Below, one piece after another: positions 47,556 through 54,950 of a DNA stretch of 64,000 bases (the first letter of the stretch is position 1; each line of letters starts with the position of its first letter). The translations under genes were made by a program, and so were the position numbers. The stretch comes from Pseudomonas benzenivorans (GTDB lineage: Bacteria > Pseudomonadota > Gammaproteobacteria > Pseudomonadales > Pseudomonadaceae): assembly GCF_024397895.1 (NCBI RefSeq), contig NZ_CP073346.1, positions 1,178,001 through 1,242,000 of the forward strand, given 5' to 3'. A model generated the notes under the pieces. It saw only the letters and a program-made list of their open reading frames with translations, had not been told where the DNA came from and searched no databases.

Positions 47556-47926
47556 TACGCCCTCTTCTTATCGATATATACAGCGTGACTTGGCTGGCGC
47601 CGTTTGGCGCTTTATCCAGGGCGAAGTCATCCCGCCAGCACACAACTTCGGAGAAGTTGTCGCCGGCCAATCAATGGCCTGGATCACCGTGAATATGCCC
47701 TTGGTGGCGACCTGTAGGAGTGCCGCCGGGTGAGTTCAAATTAGAGTTTGGGCGGCCGAGCGTCCAACTACATTTGTTCGGCTTAAACAATAACCTGATG
47801 TTATTGATTGACCGGGCAGTCACCGCCGAGCGAAGTGGCTGGCGGAGGCGCACAGCGCTCAAACGCAGTACCGGGAAAGCGCGCGGGCAAGGAGGTCGGG
47901 AAGCAAGCGCCCAGCCGGGCGCCGGG
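47556..47926. promoter_or_regulatory. promoter region of the betaine-type importer
   Basis: About 370 bases without a gene. Near the ATPase start the minus strand has TGTATATATCG, a possible -10. Further upstream is the palindrome CAATAAC-CTGAT-GTTATTG (47788-47806), followed by TGAC-CGGGCA-GTCA (47809-47822). Both are candidate operators. Convincing -35 boxes are not evident. Confidence 0.45.
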
Positions 47927-48745
47927 CTATCTTCTGGGTTGGGCGTAGCCGGCTTTCATGCGCTGGGCTGCCGCTTCGGCCGCCTCCAGCCCGGCGTCGA
48001 CGGCCTGCTTGAAGCCGGCGTCGAGCATGGCCTGCAACCCGGCGGCGGTGGTGCCGCGGTAGTCGAGCATGGCCTGGACCATCTCGGCCGGCGACATGCC
48101 GCCGCGGCCGAGCAGCTGGCTCGCACCGACCACCACGCCGCGCACCGCGTTCTCGGCCACCTGAGGCGAAATACCCCGGGCCAGGGCATGGGCGAGCATG
48201 GCCTCGGCCAGCAGCGCCGGATAGGCCGCGCCCGAGCCGACCAGTCCGGTCAGGTAGTCGAGGTCGGCTTCGCCAGCCACTTCGTCGGCGCTGCCGCAGG
48301 CCTCGAACATCGCCTGGGTGAAGGCCTTGTCGGCGGCCGTCACCGCCGCCGTGGCGAACCAGGGCGCGTAGCACTGGCCGATCTCGGCCGCGGCATTGGG
48401 CATCGCGCGGATCACCCTGCGGCTGCCGGTGCGCTCGACAAGGGTGTCGACCGAGACCCCGGCCATAAAGGAGATCACCAGCTTGTCCGCCGCATCGACC
48501 TGCACCTCGGCGAACTGCTCGGGGCGCACCGACAGCACGATGACGTCGGCTTGCCGCGCCAGTTCCCCGTTATCCGTGGTCAGCTGCACCTCGGGCCAGG
48601 CGTCGAAGCCCTCGACCCGCCCGCTGCGGCTGGAGAGAATCAAATTGGCCGGCGCCAGCACGCCCTTGACGAGCATGGCGGCGCCGATGGAGCGGCCCAG
48701 CCAGCCGCCCCCGCCGATGATTCCGAGCGTCATTGCCTGTGCCAT
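47927..48745 (-). CDS. pyrroline-5-carboxylate reductase-like protein (ProC family)
   Basis: A 272-residue P5C-reductase family member: Rossmann motif LGIIGGGGWLGRSIG, central SFMAGVSVDTL, RAMPNAAAEIG and C-terminal GLVGSGAAYPALLAEAMLAHAL. A good ribosome-binding site (AGGGGGTGAG) supports ATG 48745. The position inside a betaine cluster suggests a role in reducing a cyclic imine from the catabolic pathway rather than proline synthesis, but this is inference. Some diverged segments (glycine-rich WLGRS) indicate it is not the housekeeping ProC. Confidence 0.82.
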   Translation of the reverse strand: MAQAMTLGIIGGGGWLGRSIGAAMLVKGVLAPANLILSSRSGRVEGFDAWPEVQLTTDNGELARQADVIVLSVRPEQFAEVQVDAADKLVISFMAGVSVDTLVERTGSRRVIRAMPNAAAEIGQCYAPWFATAAVTAADKAFTQAMFEACGSADEVAGEADLDYLTGLVGSGAAYPALLAEAMLAHALARGISPQVAENAVRGVVVGASQLLGRGGMSPAEMVQAMLDYRGTTAAGLQAMLDAGFKQAVDAGLEAAEAAAQRMKAGYAQPRR

Positions 48746-48912
48746 CTCACCCCCTATGAGCCGATTTCGTTGATTCAAGGGAAAGGCCGCGGTTCGCGGC
48801 GCCGCTTACCGCCCGTACCGGCGCAGCACACCTGTACGGTGGGCAGCGCCAGTGGATGGCTACGGCCGGCCACCCCAGGGGCGTGGAACTTTGCTCGCTC
48901 GAGTCCGCGGCG

Positions 48913-49593
48913 CTAGCGCTGCAGCGGACTCTTCGCCCCCAGCGCCACCAGGGTCGGCGCCTGCACGGCATAGCCATGGCGGGCATAGAAGCGCTCCAGT
49001 TCGCGGGGCTGCGGCAGCTGGCCGGTGAAGATCTTCACGTACTCGGGAATGCGCTGCATGCGCGTCAGCGCATCCTCGCGGGTGTTCATGCTGATGTAGC
49101 CGATCTGCGTCAGGTAGGTGGAGCGGGCGCGTACGTCGGCACTGATGGGCTCGTAGCCGAAGCGCTCGAACATGGCGCCCAGCGCCGCCAGGCGTGTCTT
49201 GTCCGCTACCTCGACCTCCTCCGCCACCCTGGGTTCCTGCAGCGCCCAACTGCGCACCGCGAACTCGAACTGGGAGTCGAACAGGGACGGATTCAGCCAG
49301 CAGTCGAACACGTTGAGCGTGGCCTCGGCGATGCTTTCGGCGTAGGCGTCGGCCTGGCTGACCAGGTTGCCGGTGTTCTTCGCCCGCCAGCGCTCGATCA
49401 GCGCCGCCAGCAGTTCCTCGCGGTCCTTGAAGAACCAGTAGAAGCTGGTGCGCGACAGGTTCAGCTTCTTGGCCAGTGGCTGGATGCGCACGGCCTCGAC
49501 GCCCGACTCGACCAGGCTGTCGTAGGCGGCCTGCAGCCAGCCCTCGGCCGAGCCGCGCCAGCCGCTCTCGGTGGATTTGCTCTGTGTAGTCAT
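48913..49593 (-). CDS. TetR-family regulator of the demethylase gene
   Basis: A 226-residue regulator with HTH VEAVRIQPLAKKLNLSRTSFYWFFKDREELL in its N-terminal 60 residues and a C-terminal domain with a conserved IGYISMNTRED segment. It is divergent from the N-demethylase gene; the 298-base gap holds four TGTACA sequences that could be its operators. Regulators of this branch often resemble BetI-type sensors of amine compounds (inference). Confidence 0.87.
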   Translation of the reverse strand: MTTQSKSTESGWRGSAEGWLQAAYDSLVESGVEAVRIQPLAKKLNLSRTSFYWFFKDREELLAALIERWRAKNTGNLVSQADAYAESIAEATLNVFDCWLNPSLFDSQFEFAVRSWALQEPRVAEEVEVADKTRLAALGAMFERFGYEPISADVRARSTYLTQIGYISMNTREDALTRMQRIPEYVKIFTGQLPQPRELERFYARHGYAVQAPTLVALGAKSPLQR

Positions 49594-49891
49594 GGCCCGA
49601 TCCTAGCGGCCGCCCCCCCTCTGTACAAGCAGAATGTCCAGAAACGTTGGTAAAAATGACATAGCTGTACATTCAACCCAAACCACCAGCGCCGCTGGAT
49701 ATTCCGCCAGGAACAGCTAGACGCCTTAGAACCAATGATTTGACTCTGTAAACGCCATTGCCTGCGACATCAAATAGTCGTGAGCGACATCTGAGCTTCA
49801 GACAAATGTACATCTAGGTTCACTAAATAGACACTCATGTACATTAAGCCCGAACGGCCACCCCAACCCTTCTCTGCGTGGAGCCCAGACC
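49594..49891. promoter_or_regulatory. divergent regulatory region with four TGTACA sites
   Basis: The palindrome TGTACA occurs at 49622-49627, 49666-49671, 49807-49812 and 49838-49843. The two right-hand copies share ATGTACAT and the second is TGTACATTCA, so TGTACATnnA is a rough consensus. Positions close to both genes make them candidate TetR operators. No gene is seen here. Confidence 0.6.
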
Positions 49892-51928
49892 ATGTCCAAC
49901 GACCCGCTTCTCCAGCCCTACCAGCTCAAGCACCTGACCCTGCGCAACCGCATCATCACCACCTCCCACGAACCGGCCTACCCCGAGGACGGCATGCCCA
50001 AGGCGCTGTATCGCGCCTACCACGTGGAGCGGGCCAAGGCCGGGGTGGCCCTGACCATGACCGCCGGTTCGGCGGCGGTGTCGCGCGACAGCCCGCCGGT
50101 GTTCAACAACATCCTCGCCTACAAGGACGAGGTGGTCGGCTGGATGAAGGACCTGACCGACGAGTGCCACGAGCACGGCGCCGCGGTGATGATCCAGCTG
50201 ACCCACCTGGGCCGGCGCACCCGCTGGGACAAGGGCGACTGGCTGCCGGTGGTGTCGCCCTCGCACAATCGCGAGGCGGCCCACCGCGCTTTCCCCAAGA
50301 AGCTGGAAGACTGGGACATCGAGCGCATCATCAAGGACTACGCCGACGCCGCCGAGCGGATGAAGGCCGCCGGCCTCGACGGCATCGAACTGCAGGCCTA
50401 CGGCCACCTGATGGACCAGTTCTGGTCGCCTTTGACCAACGAGCTGGACGCGCCCTACGGCGGCTCCCTGGACAATCGCCTGCGCTTCACCTTCGACGTG
50501 CTCAAGGCCGTGCGCCAGCGCGTCGGCAACGAGTTCATCGTCGGCGTGCGCTACACCGCCGACGAGGCGCTGGCCGGCGGCCTGGGCGCCGAAGAAGGCC
50601 TGGACATCTCGCGCCGCCTCAAGGACAGCGGCATGGTGGATTTTCTCAACATCATCCGCGGCCACATCGACACCGACCCGGGCCTGACCGACGTGATCCC
50701 GATCCAGGGCATGGCCAACTCGCCGCACCTGGATTTCGCCGGGCAGATCCGCGCCGCCACCGACTTTCCCACCTTCCACGCCGCGAAGATTCCGGACATC
50801 GCCACGGCGCGCCACGCCATCGCCTCGGGCAAGGTCGACATGGTCGGCATGACCCGCGCGCACATGACCGACCCGCACATCGTGCGCAAGCTGATCGAAG
50901 GCCGCGAAGAAGCCATCCGCCCCTGCGTCGGCGCCAACTACTGCCTCGACCGCATCTACCAGGGCGGCGCGGCCTACTGCATCCACAACGCCGCCACCGG
51001 CCGCGAAACCAGCATGCCCCACGACATCCCCAAGGCCGCCGCGCGGCGCAAGGTGGTGATCATCGGCGCCGGTCCCGCCGGGCTGGAGGCGGCCCGGGTG
51101 GCCGGCGAGCGCGGCCACCAGGTGCTGGTGATCGAGGCGGCCGACCAGCCCGGCGGGCAGATCCGCCTGACCGCCCGCAGCCCGCGCCGGCGCGAGATGC
51201 TCAGCATCATCGAATGGCGCATGAGCCAGTGCCAGGCCCTGGGCGTGGAGTTTCGCTTCAACACCTGGGCCGATGCCGAGAGCATCCGCGCCGAGCAGGC
51301 CGACGTGGTCATCGTCGCCACCGGCGGCTTCCCCCACAGCGAAGTGCTCAGCGCCGGCAACGAGCACGTGGTCTCGGCCTGGGACATCATCTCCGGCGAC
51401 GTCAAGCCGGGGCGCAACGTGCTGCTGTTCGACGACGCCGGCGACCACGCCGCCCTGCAGGCCGCCGAATTCATCGCCCAGAGCGGCGCCAAGCTGGAAA
51501 TCATGACCCCCGACCGCAGCTTCGCCCCGGAAGTCATGGCCATGAACCTGGTGCCCTACATGCGCTCGCTGCAGAAGCTCGACACCACCTTCACCGTCAC
51601 CTACCGCCTGGCCTCCGTGGCCCGCGACGGTGGCGAGCTGGTGGCGCAGATCGACAGCGACTACGGCGGCGTGCGCAAGGAACGCCGGGTGGACCAGGTG
51701 GTGGTCAACCACGGCACCCTGCCGATGGACGAGCTGTACCTGGAACTCAGGCCCTTCTCGCGCAACCTCGGCGCGGTCGAATACGCCGACCTGATCGTCG
51801 GCCAGCCGCAGACCCGCGACGACAACCCGGACGGCGAGTTCCAGCTGTTCCGCATCGGCGATGCAGTGGCCGCACGCAACACCCACGCGGCCATCTACGA
51901 CGCCCTGCGCCTGGTCAAGGACCTGTAA
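49892..51928 (+). CDS. FMN/FAD/FeS N-demethylase (DgcA/StcD class, OYE-like)
   Basis: A 678-residue enzyme of the trimethylamine-dehydrogenase/2,4-dienoyl-CoA-reductase type. An N-terminal FMN TIM barrel (about 1-370) is followed by an FeS loop and a FAD/NAD Rossmann module (VVIIGAGPAGLEAARVAG; ADQPGGQIRL). DgcA (dimethylglycine) and StcD (N-methylproline) demethylases have this architecture, so it probably oxidatively removes an N-methyl group. The FeS loop carries Cys345, Cys351 and Cys363 but Ala348 in place of the second cysteine of the TMADH pattern. Divergent from the TetR gene. Confidence 0.87.
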   Translation: MSNDPLLQPYQLKHLTLRNRIITTSHEPAYPEDGMPKALYRAYHVERAKAGVALTMTAGSAAVSRDSPPVFNNILAYKDEVVGWMKDLTDECHEHGAAVMIQLTHLGRRTRWDKGDWLPVVSPSHNREAAHRAFPKKLEDWDIERIIKDYADAAERMKAAGLDGIELQAYGHLMDQFWSPLTNELDAPYGGSLDNRLRFTFDVLKAVRQRVGNEFIVGVRYTADEALAGGLGAEEGLDISRRLKDSGMVDFLNIIRGHIDTDPGLTDVIPIQGMANSPHLDFAGQIRAATDFPTFHAAKIPDIATARHAIASGKVDMVGMTRAHMTDPHIVRKLIEGREEAIRPCVGANYCLDRIYQGGAAYCIHNAATGRETSMPHDIPKAAARRKVVIIGAGPAGLEAARVAGERGHQVLVIEAADQPGGQIRLTARSPRRREMLSIIEWRMSQCQALGVEFRFNTWADAESIRAEQADVVIVATGGFPHSEVLSAGNEHVVSAWDIISGDVKPGRNVLLFDDAGDHAALQAAEFIAQSGAKLEIMTPDRSFAPEVMAMNLVPYMRSLQKLDTTFTVTYRLASVARDGGELVAQIDSDYGGVRKERRVDQVVVNHGTLPMDELYLELRPFSRNLGAVEYADLIVGQPQTRDDNPDGEFQLFRIGDAVAARNTHAAIYDALRLVKDL

Positions 51929-51960
51929 GGGCCGGGCCTGACGAGCCAGCAGGCACCAGG

Positions 51961-51995
51961 GGCACATGACGATCGAACCGTCATGTGCCTTGCTT
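51961..51995 (+). terminator. hairpin terminator after the demethylase gene
   Basis: An 11-bp perfect stem GGCACATGACG / CGTCATGTGCC with a 7-base loop, then TTGCTTCC. It follows the demethylase stop by 32 bases. The T-tail is weak but the stem is strong. Confidence 0.6.
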
Positions 51996-52536
51996 CCGCG
52001 CAGGTTGCCCCCGACCCACCGACCTCGCTCACGCCCTACAGCAGCACATAGCTGACCTGCGCTCGCAGGCAGAGCGCGCGCATTCACTGCTCGAAAATTG
52101 GGAAGCAGTACGGCCCAGGGCATGAGCAGCCTTGGCAAACGACGACCCTCGGCTTGACCCCATCGCGGCCTGGAAAAACCGACACCTCAGCCAACAGCAG
52201 TCGAATACTGTCGAATGCGCGTGCTTCCTCAGCACCGACTCGGAAATATTGGGTTTTTCGTGCATGGCCCATCATTTTCTTGTTGCCCCCGCTGGCACCT
52301 CCCAAACAGGCAAGGAACGCCCAAGGCGAAAAGAAATGTCACCCAAATAACGGTGCGTTCAACCCGCCAACTGGCGTCTAATTTTCGTTACGCGTTGCTT
52401 ACGGAATAGTTGCCAAGCAAAACGACTGCGCTCCGGCACAACGATTGGCGGGCGACGACGCAACAAACTCCGCGCATGCCAGAACCACCACTCAACACGA
52501 AAGCCATCGTGCTCTCAACCGAGGAGACCAGGGACC
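51996..52536. other. intergenic region at the start of an AT-richer segment
   Basis: About 540 bases. Short open frames exist on both strands (for example 52132-52350) but none has a good ribosome-binding site or protein-like composition. The base composition falls from GC-rich to mixed over this stretch, marking the left edge of the mosaic region. The Kelch gene promoter should be near its right end. Confidence 0.4.
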
Positions 52537-53553
52537 ATGCGACAGTCTATAGCCGGCTCAATGAGCGCCATTTATTTAACAGGCGCCATGCTTCTCAGCG
52601 GTACAGCAACTGCACAACCTGCTTGGTCAGACGCGGCGCCGTTGCCGTCGCCACGACAGGAAATTTACGCCACTACGCACAACCGGATGATTTATACGGC
52701 CGGCGGGCTTGGAGAAGGGGCTTCTGCGGTACGGAGCGAATTTAACGCTTTCGATCCGCAGGAAAATCGCTGGATTGAACTGGCCAAGCTGCCCGCCCCT
52801 CGGCATCACGTCACGCTGTCAGCGCTGGACGGCGCAATCTACGCGGTGGGCGGTTTTTCCGGCGCGTTCCCAAACTGGAAATCGGAAAGCTCAGCCTATG
52901 CCTACGACCTCGAGACGGGTCAGTGGAGCGCACTCCCTGCTCTGCCTGTTGCACGAGGTGAGCATGTCTCGGCGGCGGTAGATGGAAAGATCTACGTTAT
53001 TGGCGGACGGGTCGGAGGAACACCAAAGGCAGCTCATTACAAGGATTACCGCGATACGAGTCGCGTCGATGTTTTTGATACAGCCAACCGAACCTGGTCG
53101 CGCGGGGTCGACGCGCCAACTGCGCGAAACAGTGCGGCGGGTGTGGTAATTGGCGACAGAATCTACGTCGTCGGTGGTCGCCAGTATCTTGAGTCGAACG
53201 GCAACGCAGTCAATGTGAACGTGGCAGCCCTCGAGGTCTTCAATACCAAGACCGGGCTGTGGTCAGTAAAGGCACCGATGCCGAGGGCTTCGGGCGGCAT
53301 CGCCGCAACCACACTCGATGGAAGACTCTACGTTTTCGGCGGTGAACAATGGACCCCGACCAAGGAAGTGCTCGCCAATGGCTGGGCTTATGATCCGTCT
53401 GCGGATGCCTGGGAAGCCTTGCCAGACATGAAGGTGCCACGGCATGGGGCGGCGGCCGGTGCCATCGGTGATCGCATATTCGTTTTTGGCGGGGCGACCA
53501 AAGTCGGTGCGGGCGACGTGGCTGTAAACGAGGCGCTTGCGCTAGAGCCGTAA
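52537..53553 (+). CDS. exported Kelch-repeat beta-propeller protein
   Basis: A 338-residue protein with a Sec signal (ending near TATAQP) and five to six Kelch repeats, recognised by repeated IYAVGGFSG / IYVIGGRVGG / IYVVGGRQ / LYVFGGEQ / IFVFGGATK units about 50 residues apart. It should fold as a beta-propeller in the periplasm or outside. No catalytic residues of galactose oxidase or sialic acid mutarotase activity can be assigned. Codons are less GC-biased than in the neighbouring catabolic genes. Confidence 0.85.
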   Translation: MRQSIAGSMSAIYLTGAMLLSGTATAQPAWSDAAPLPSPRQEIYATTHNRMIYTAGGLGEGASAVRSEFNAFDPQENRWIELAKLPAPRHHVTLSALDGAIYAVGGFSGAFPNWKSESSAYAYDLETGQWSALPALPVARGEHVSAAVDGKIYVIGGRVGGTPKAAHYKDYRDTSRVDVFDTANRTWSRGVDAPTARNSAAGVVIGDRIYVVGGRQYLESNGNAVNVNVAALEVFNTKTGLWSVKAPMPRASGGIAATTLDGRLYVFGGEQWTPTKEVLANGWAYDPSADAWEALPDMKVPRHGAAAGAIGDRIFVFGGATKVGAGDVAVNEALALEP

Positions 53554-53560
53554 CCACATA

Positions 53561-53608
53561 GCTAAAGGGTCGGAGTGATTTATTTTTATTCACTCCGCCC
53601 CCTTTATT
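53561..53608. repeat. GGGTCGGAGTGA hairpin repeat, copy 1
   Basis: GCTAAAGGGTCGGAGTGATT, then TATTTTTATTCACTCCGCCC, then CCTTTATT. The arms CGGAGTGA/TCACTCCG form a stem with GGG/CCC and AAA/TTT outside. It starts 8 bases after the Kelch stop and may act as its terminator. The same sequence recurs at 54332 and 59645. Confidence 0.8.
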
Positions 53609-53859
53609 GCTGCTCGCCCTGTCGAACCTGTGGATGGTGCGCAGACATTTACTGACGAATGCAGGAGAGGTGCGCCTGTAATGTGGGAAATGGCCGATGC
53701 AAGCTGCTCGCGGCGGCTAAAAGTTCAGAAATGAGCGGATGACTTGATCCTTTTTGGTCGAATCGTCGCATCTAAAATCGGCAAGGGCTGAAGTCGGCCG
53801 GAAATACCGGGCTACTTCAGACCATCCTTAGGCAAAAAACAGTAGCGAGAACTTAAAAA
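53609..53859. other. intergenic region before the DOPA-dioxygenase-like gene
   Basis: About 250 bases with no gene. Mixed base composition; AGGAGAGGTG near 53664 resembles a ribosome-binding site but leads to no convincing frame. AAAAAACAGTAGCGAGAAC lies directly before the ATG at 53860. Confidence 0.35.
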
Positions 53860-54216
53860 ATGAACAAAACGCAACGGCCGATTAATTCTCACAAAGCCTA
53901 TCATGCTCATATTTATTTCGACGAAGCGACTAAAGCACAGGCAAGGAAACTGTGTGACATTTCTGCAGAGAAATTTCATCTCAACGTCGGTCGATTTCAC
54001 GAAAAGTTGATTGGCCCACATCCATGCTGGAGTTGTCAGGTGACATTTGGTGCGAAGGATTTTGAAAACTATATTCCTTGGTTAGATGCTAACAGGGAAA
54101 ACTTGACGGTATTGGTTCACGCGCTCACAGGTGACGATTATAAAGATCATACTGAGTTCGCCTATTGGCTGGGCCAAGAAGTTGAATTGAATTTGGCTTT
54201 TTTCAAAAATACCTAA
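53860..54216 (+). CDS. DOPA 4,5-dioxygenase family protein
   Basis: A 118-residue AT-rich gene. Motifs YHAHIYFDEAT, GRFHEKLIGPHPCWSCQVTF and VLVHALTGDDYKDHTEFAYWLG match the DOPA_dioxygen family, an extradiol-type dioxygenase that opens DOPA-like catechols, with the His residues positioned to bind iron. Its base and codon use is clearly lower in GC than the host genes, and it lies between two direct copies of the 53561/54332 repeat, both signs of recent acquisition. Confidence 0.8.
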   Translation: MNKTQRPINSHKAYHAHIYFDEATKAQARKLCDISAEKFHLNVGRFHEKLIGPHPCWSCQVTFGAKDFENYIPWLDANRENLTVLVHALTGDDYKDHTEFAYWLGQEVELNLAFFKNT

Positions 54217-54284
54217 CAAGCATATATGGACGCCCCCCGCAAGCAGCGAGGAATCGCTTTTCAAGCATGCCGTCAGTGTGGTTG

Positions 54285-54310
54285 GGAAAAAGGGGACAGG
54301 TCTATTTATT
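54285..54310 (+). repeat. GGGGACAG-type motif
   Basis: GGAAAAAGGGGACAGGTCTA followed by TTTATT. This resembles the AAAGGGGACAGATTTATTT sequences common beside REP-associated tyrosine transposase genes in gammaproteobacteria (from memory). No such transposase gene is present here, and no inverted partner is visible. Confidence 0.5.
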
Positions 54311-54331
54311 CAAGCCAAAGGGGGGCGGAGA

Positions 54332-54381
54332 GCTAAAGGGGTCGGAGTGATTTATTTCTACTCACTCCAACCCCCTTTTAT
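54332..54381. repeat. GGGGTCGGAGTGA hairpin repeat, copy 2
   Basis: GCTAAAGGGGTCGGAGTGATTTATTT then CTACTCACTCCAACCCCCTT: same orientation and near-identical left arm to copy 1. It ends exactly where homology to the demethylase tail begins (54382), so it marks a recombination junction. Confidence 0.8.
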
Positions 54382-54492
54382 TACGACAATCCGGTCGGCG
54401 AGCTCCAGCTGTTGCGCATCGGCGACGCGGTAGCGGCGCGCAACACCCACGCGGCCATCTACGACGCCCTGCGCCTGGTCAAGGACCGCTGA
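54382..54492 (+). pseudogene. C-terminal remnant of a second N-demethylase gene
   Basis: Thirty-six codons and a stop reading YDNPVGELQLLRIGDAVAAR then NTHAAIYDALRLVKDR. They match the end of the intact demethylase (51818-51928), which reads DDNPDGEFQLFRIGDAVAAR then NTHAAIYDALRLVKDL, with several silent base differences, so it is a diverged paralogue rather than a fresh copy. Nothing of the upstream gene remains; the left edge abuts repeat copy 2. Confidence 0.88.
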
Positions 54493-54501
54493 CAGAGGCT
54501 G

Positions 54502-54549
54502 CCTGCACGCCGCACACGCCGTCCAATGACGGCGTGTGCGGCGTGCAGG
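54502..54549. repeat. perfect 22-bp inverted repeat
   Basis: Arms 54502-54523 and 54528-54549 are perfect reverse complements (starting CCTGCACGCCGCACACG) with loop CAAT. It follows the demethylase remnant by 9 bases, as a terminator would, but has no T-run; after the stem comes ATGTCAGC. Confidence 0.85.
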
Positions 54550-54950
54550 ATGTCAGCAGTGAAAGCTCCACCGACCAAGCCGCTCCAAGCCCCCTAATTG
54601 ATTAAATCCGCTTATGCATGGCATTGGGCGAACTCGTTTGTCAGCAAAACCGCGCCAGCCTAAATTTCACCCACCCGAATAGGGAGCCGCTGATTGATTC
54701 GGTTTGCCGCCGCCGAGGCACCCCGCAAGCCTTGATCCAGCTGCGCCTTCGGGACGTTGGCAAAACACCGAGCGACACGCCGCGCTGTTCGCGTTGGCAA
54801 ACGCTTTGGTAAGCCCCTGCAAGCCAGGGAACAGGTGAATTGAGAGCAGCAAAGCGCTGACACTTCGCCGGAACATCGATTGTTGAAGCGCGAACGGGAC
54901 AGCAGCCAATAGCGGCGGCCACTTCAGAATCTTTATTAAGAGAAACAGTC
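54550..54950. other. intergenic region before the first Rieske gene
   Basis: About 400 bases. Short frames on both strands (such as 54618-54812) lack ribosome-binding sites and family features. It should contain the promoter for the Rieske gene; TTTATTAAGAGAAACAGTC directly precedes the start. Confidence 0.4.

Noticed and set aside
49844..52138. Long open frame (about 760 codons) antisense to the N-demethylase gene
   Set aside because: Composition (repeated H, V, G, A, D, L) is typical of an antisense shadow; the + strand protein has clear FMN, FeS and FAD motifs.
52132..52350. Short frame after the demethylase gene
   Set aside because: No ribosome-binding site, mixed composition and no family resemblance.
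53561..54381. Composite transposon
   Set aside because: Direct repeats flank a gene, but no transposase, no terminal inverted repeats beyond the local hairpins and no target-site duplication can be seen.
54618..54812. Short frames on both strands before the first Rieske gene
   Set aside because: No ribosome-binding site, no motif, and several overlapping alternatives of equal quality; probably non-coding remnant DNA.
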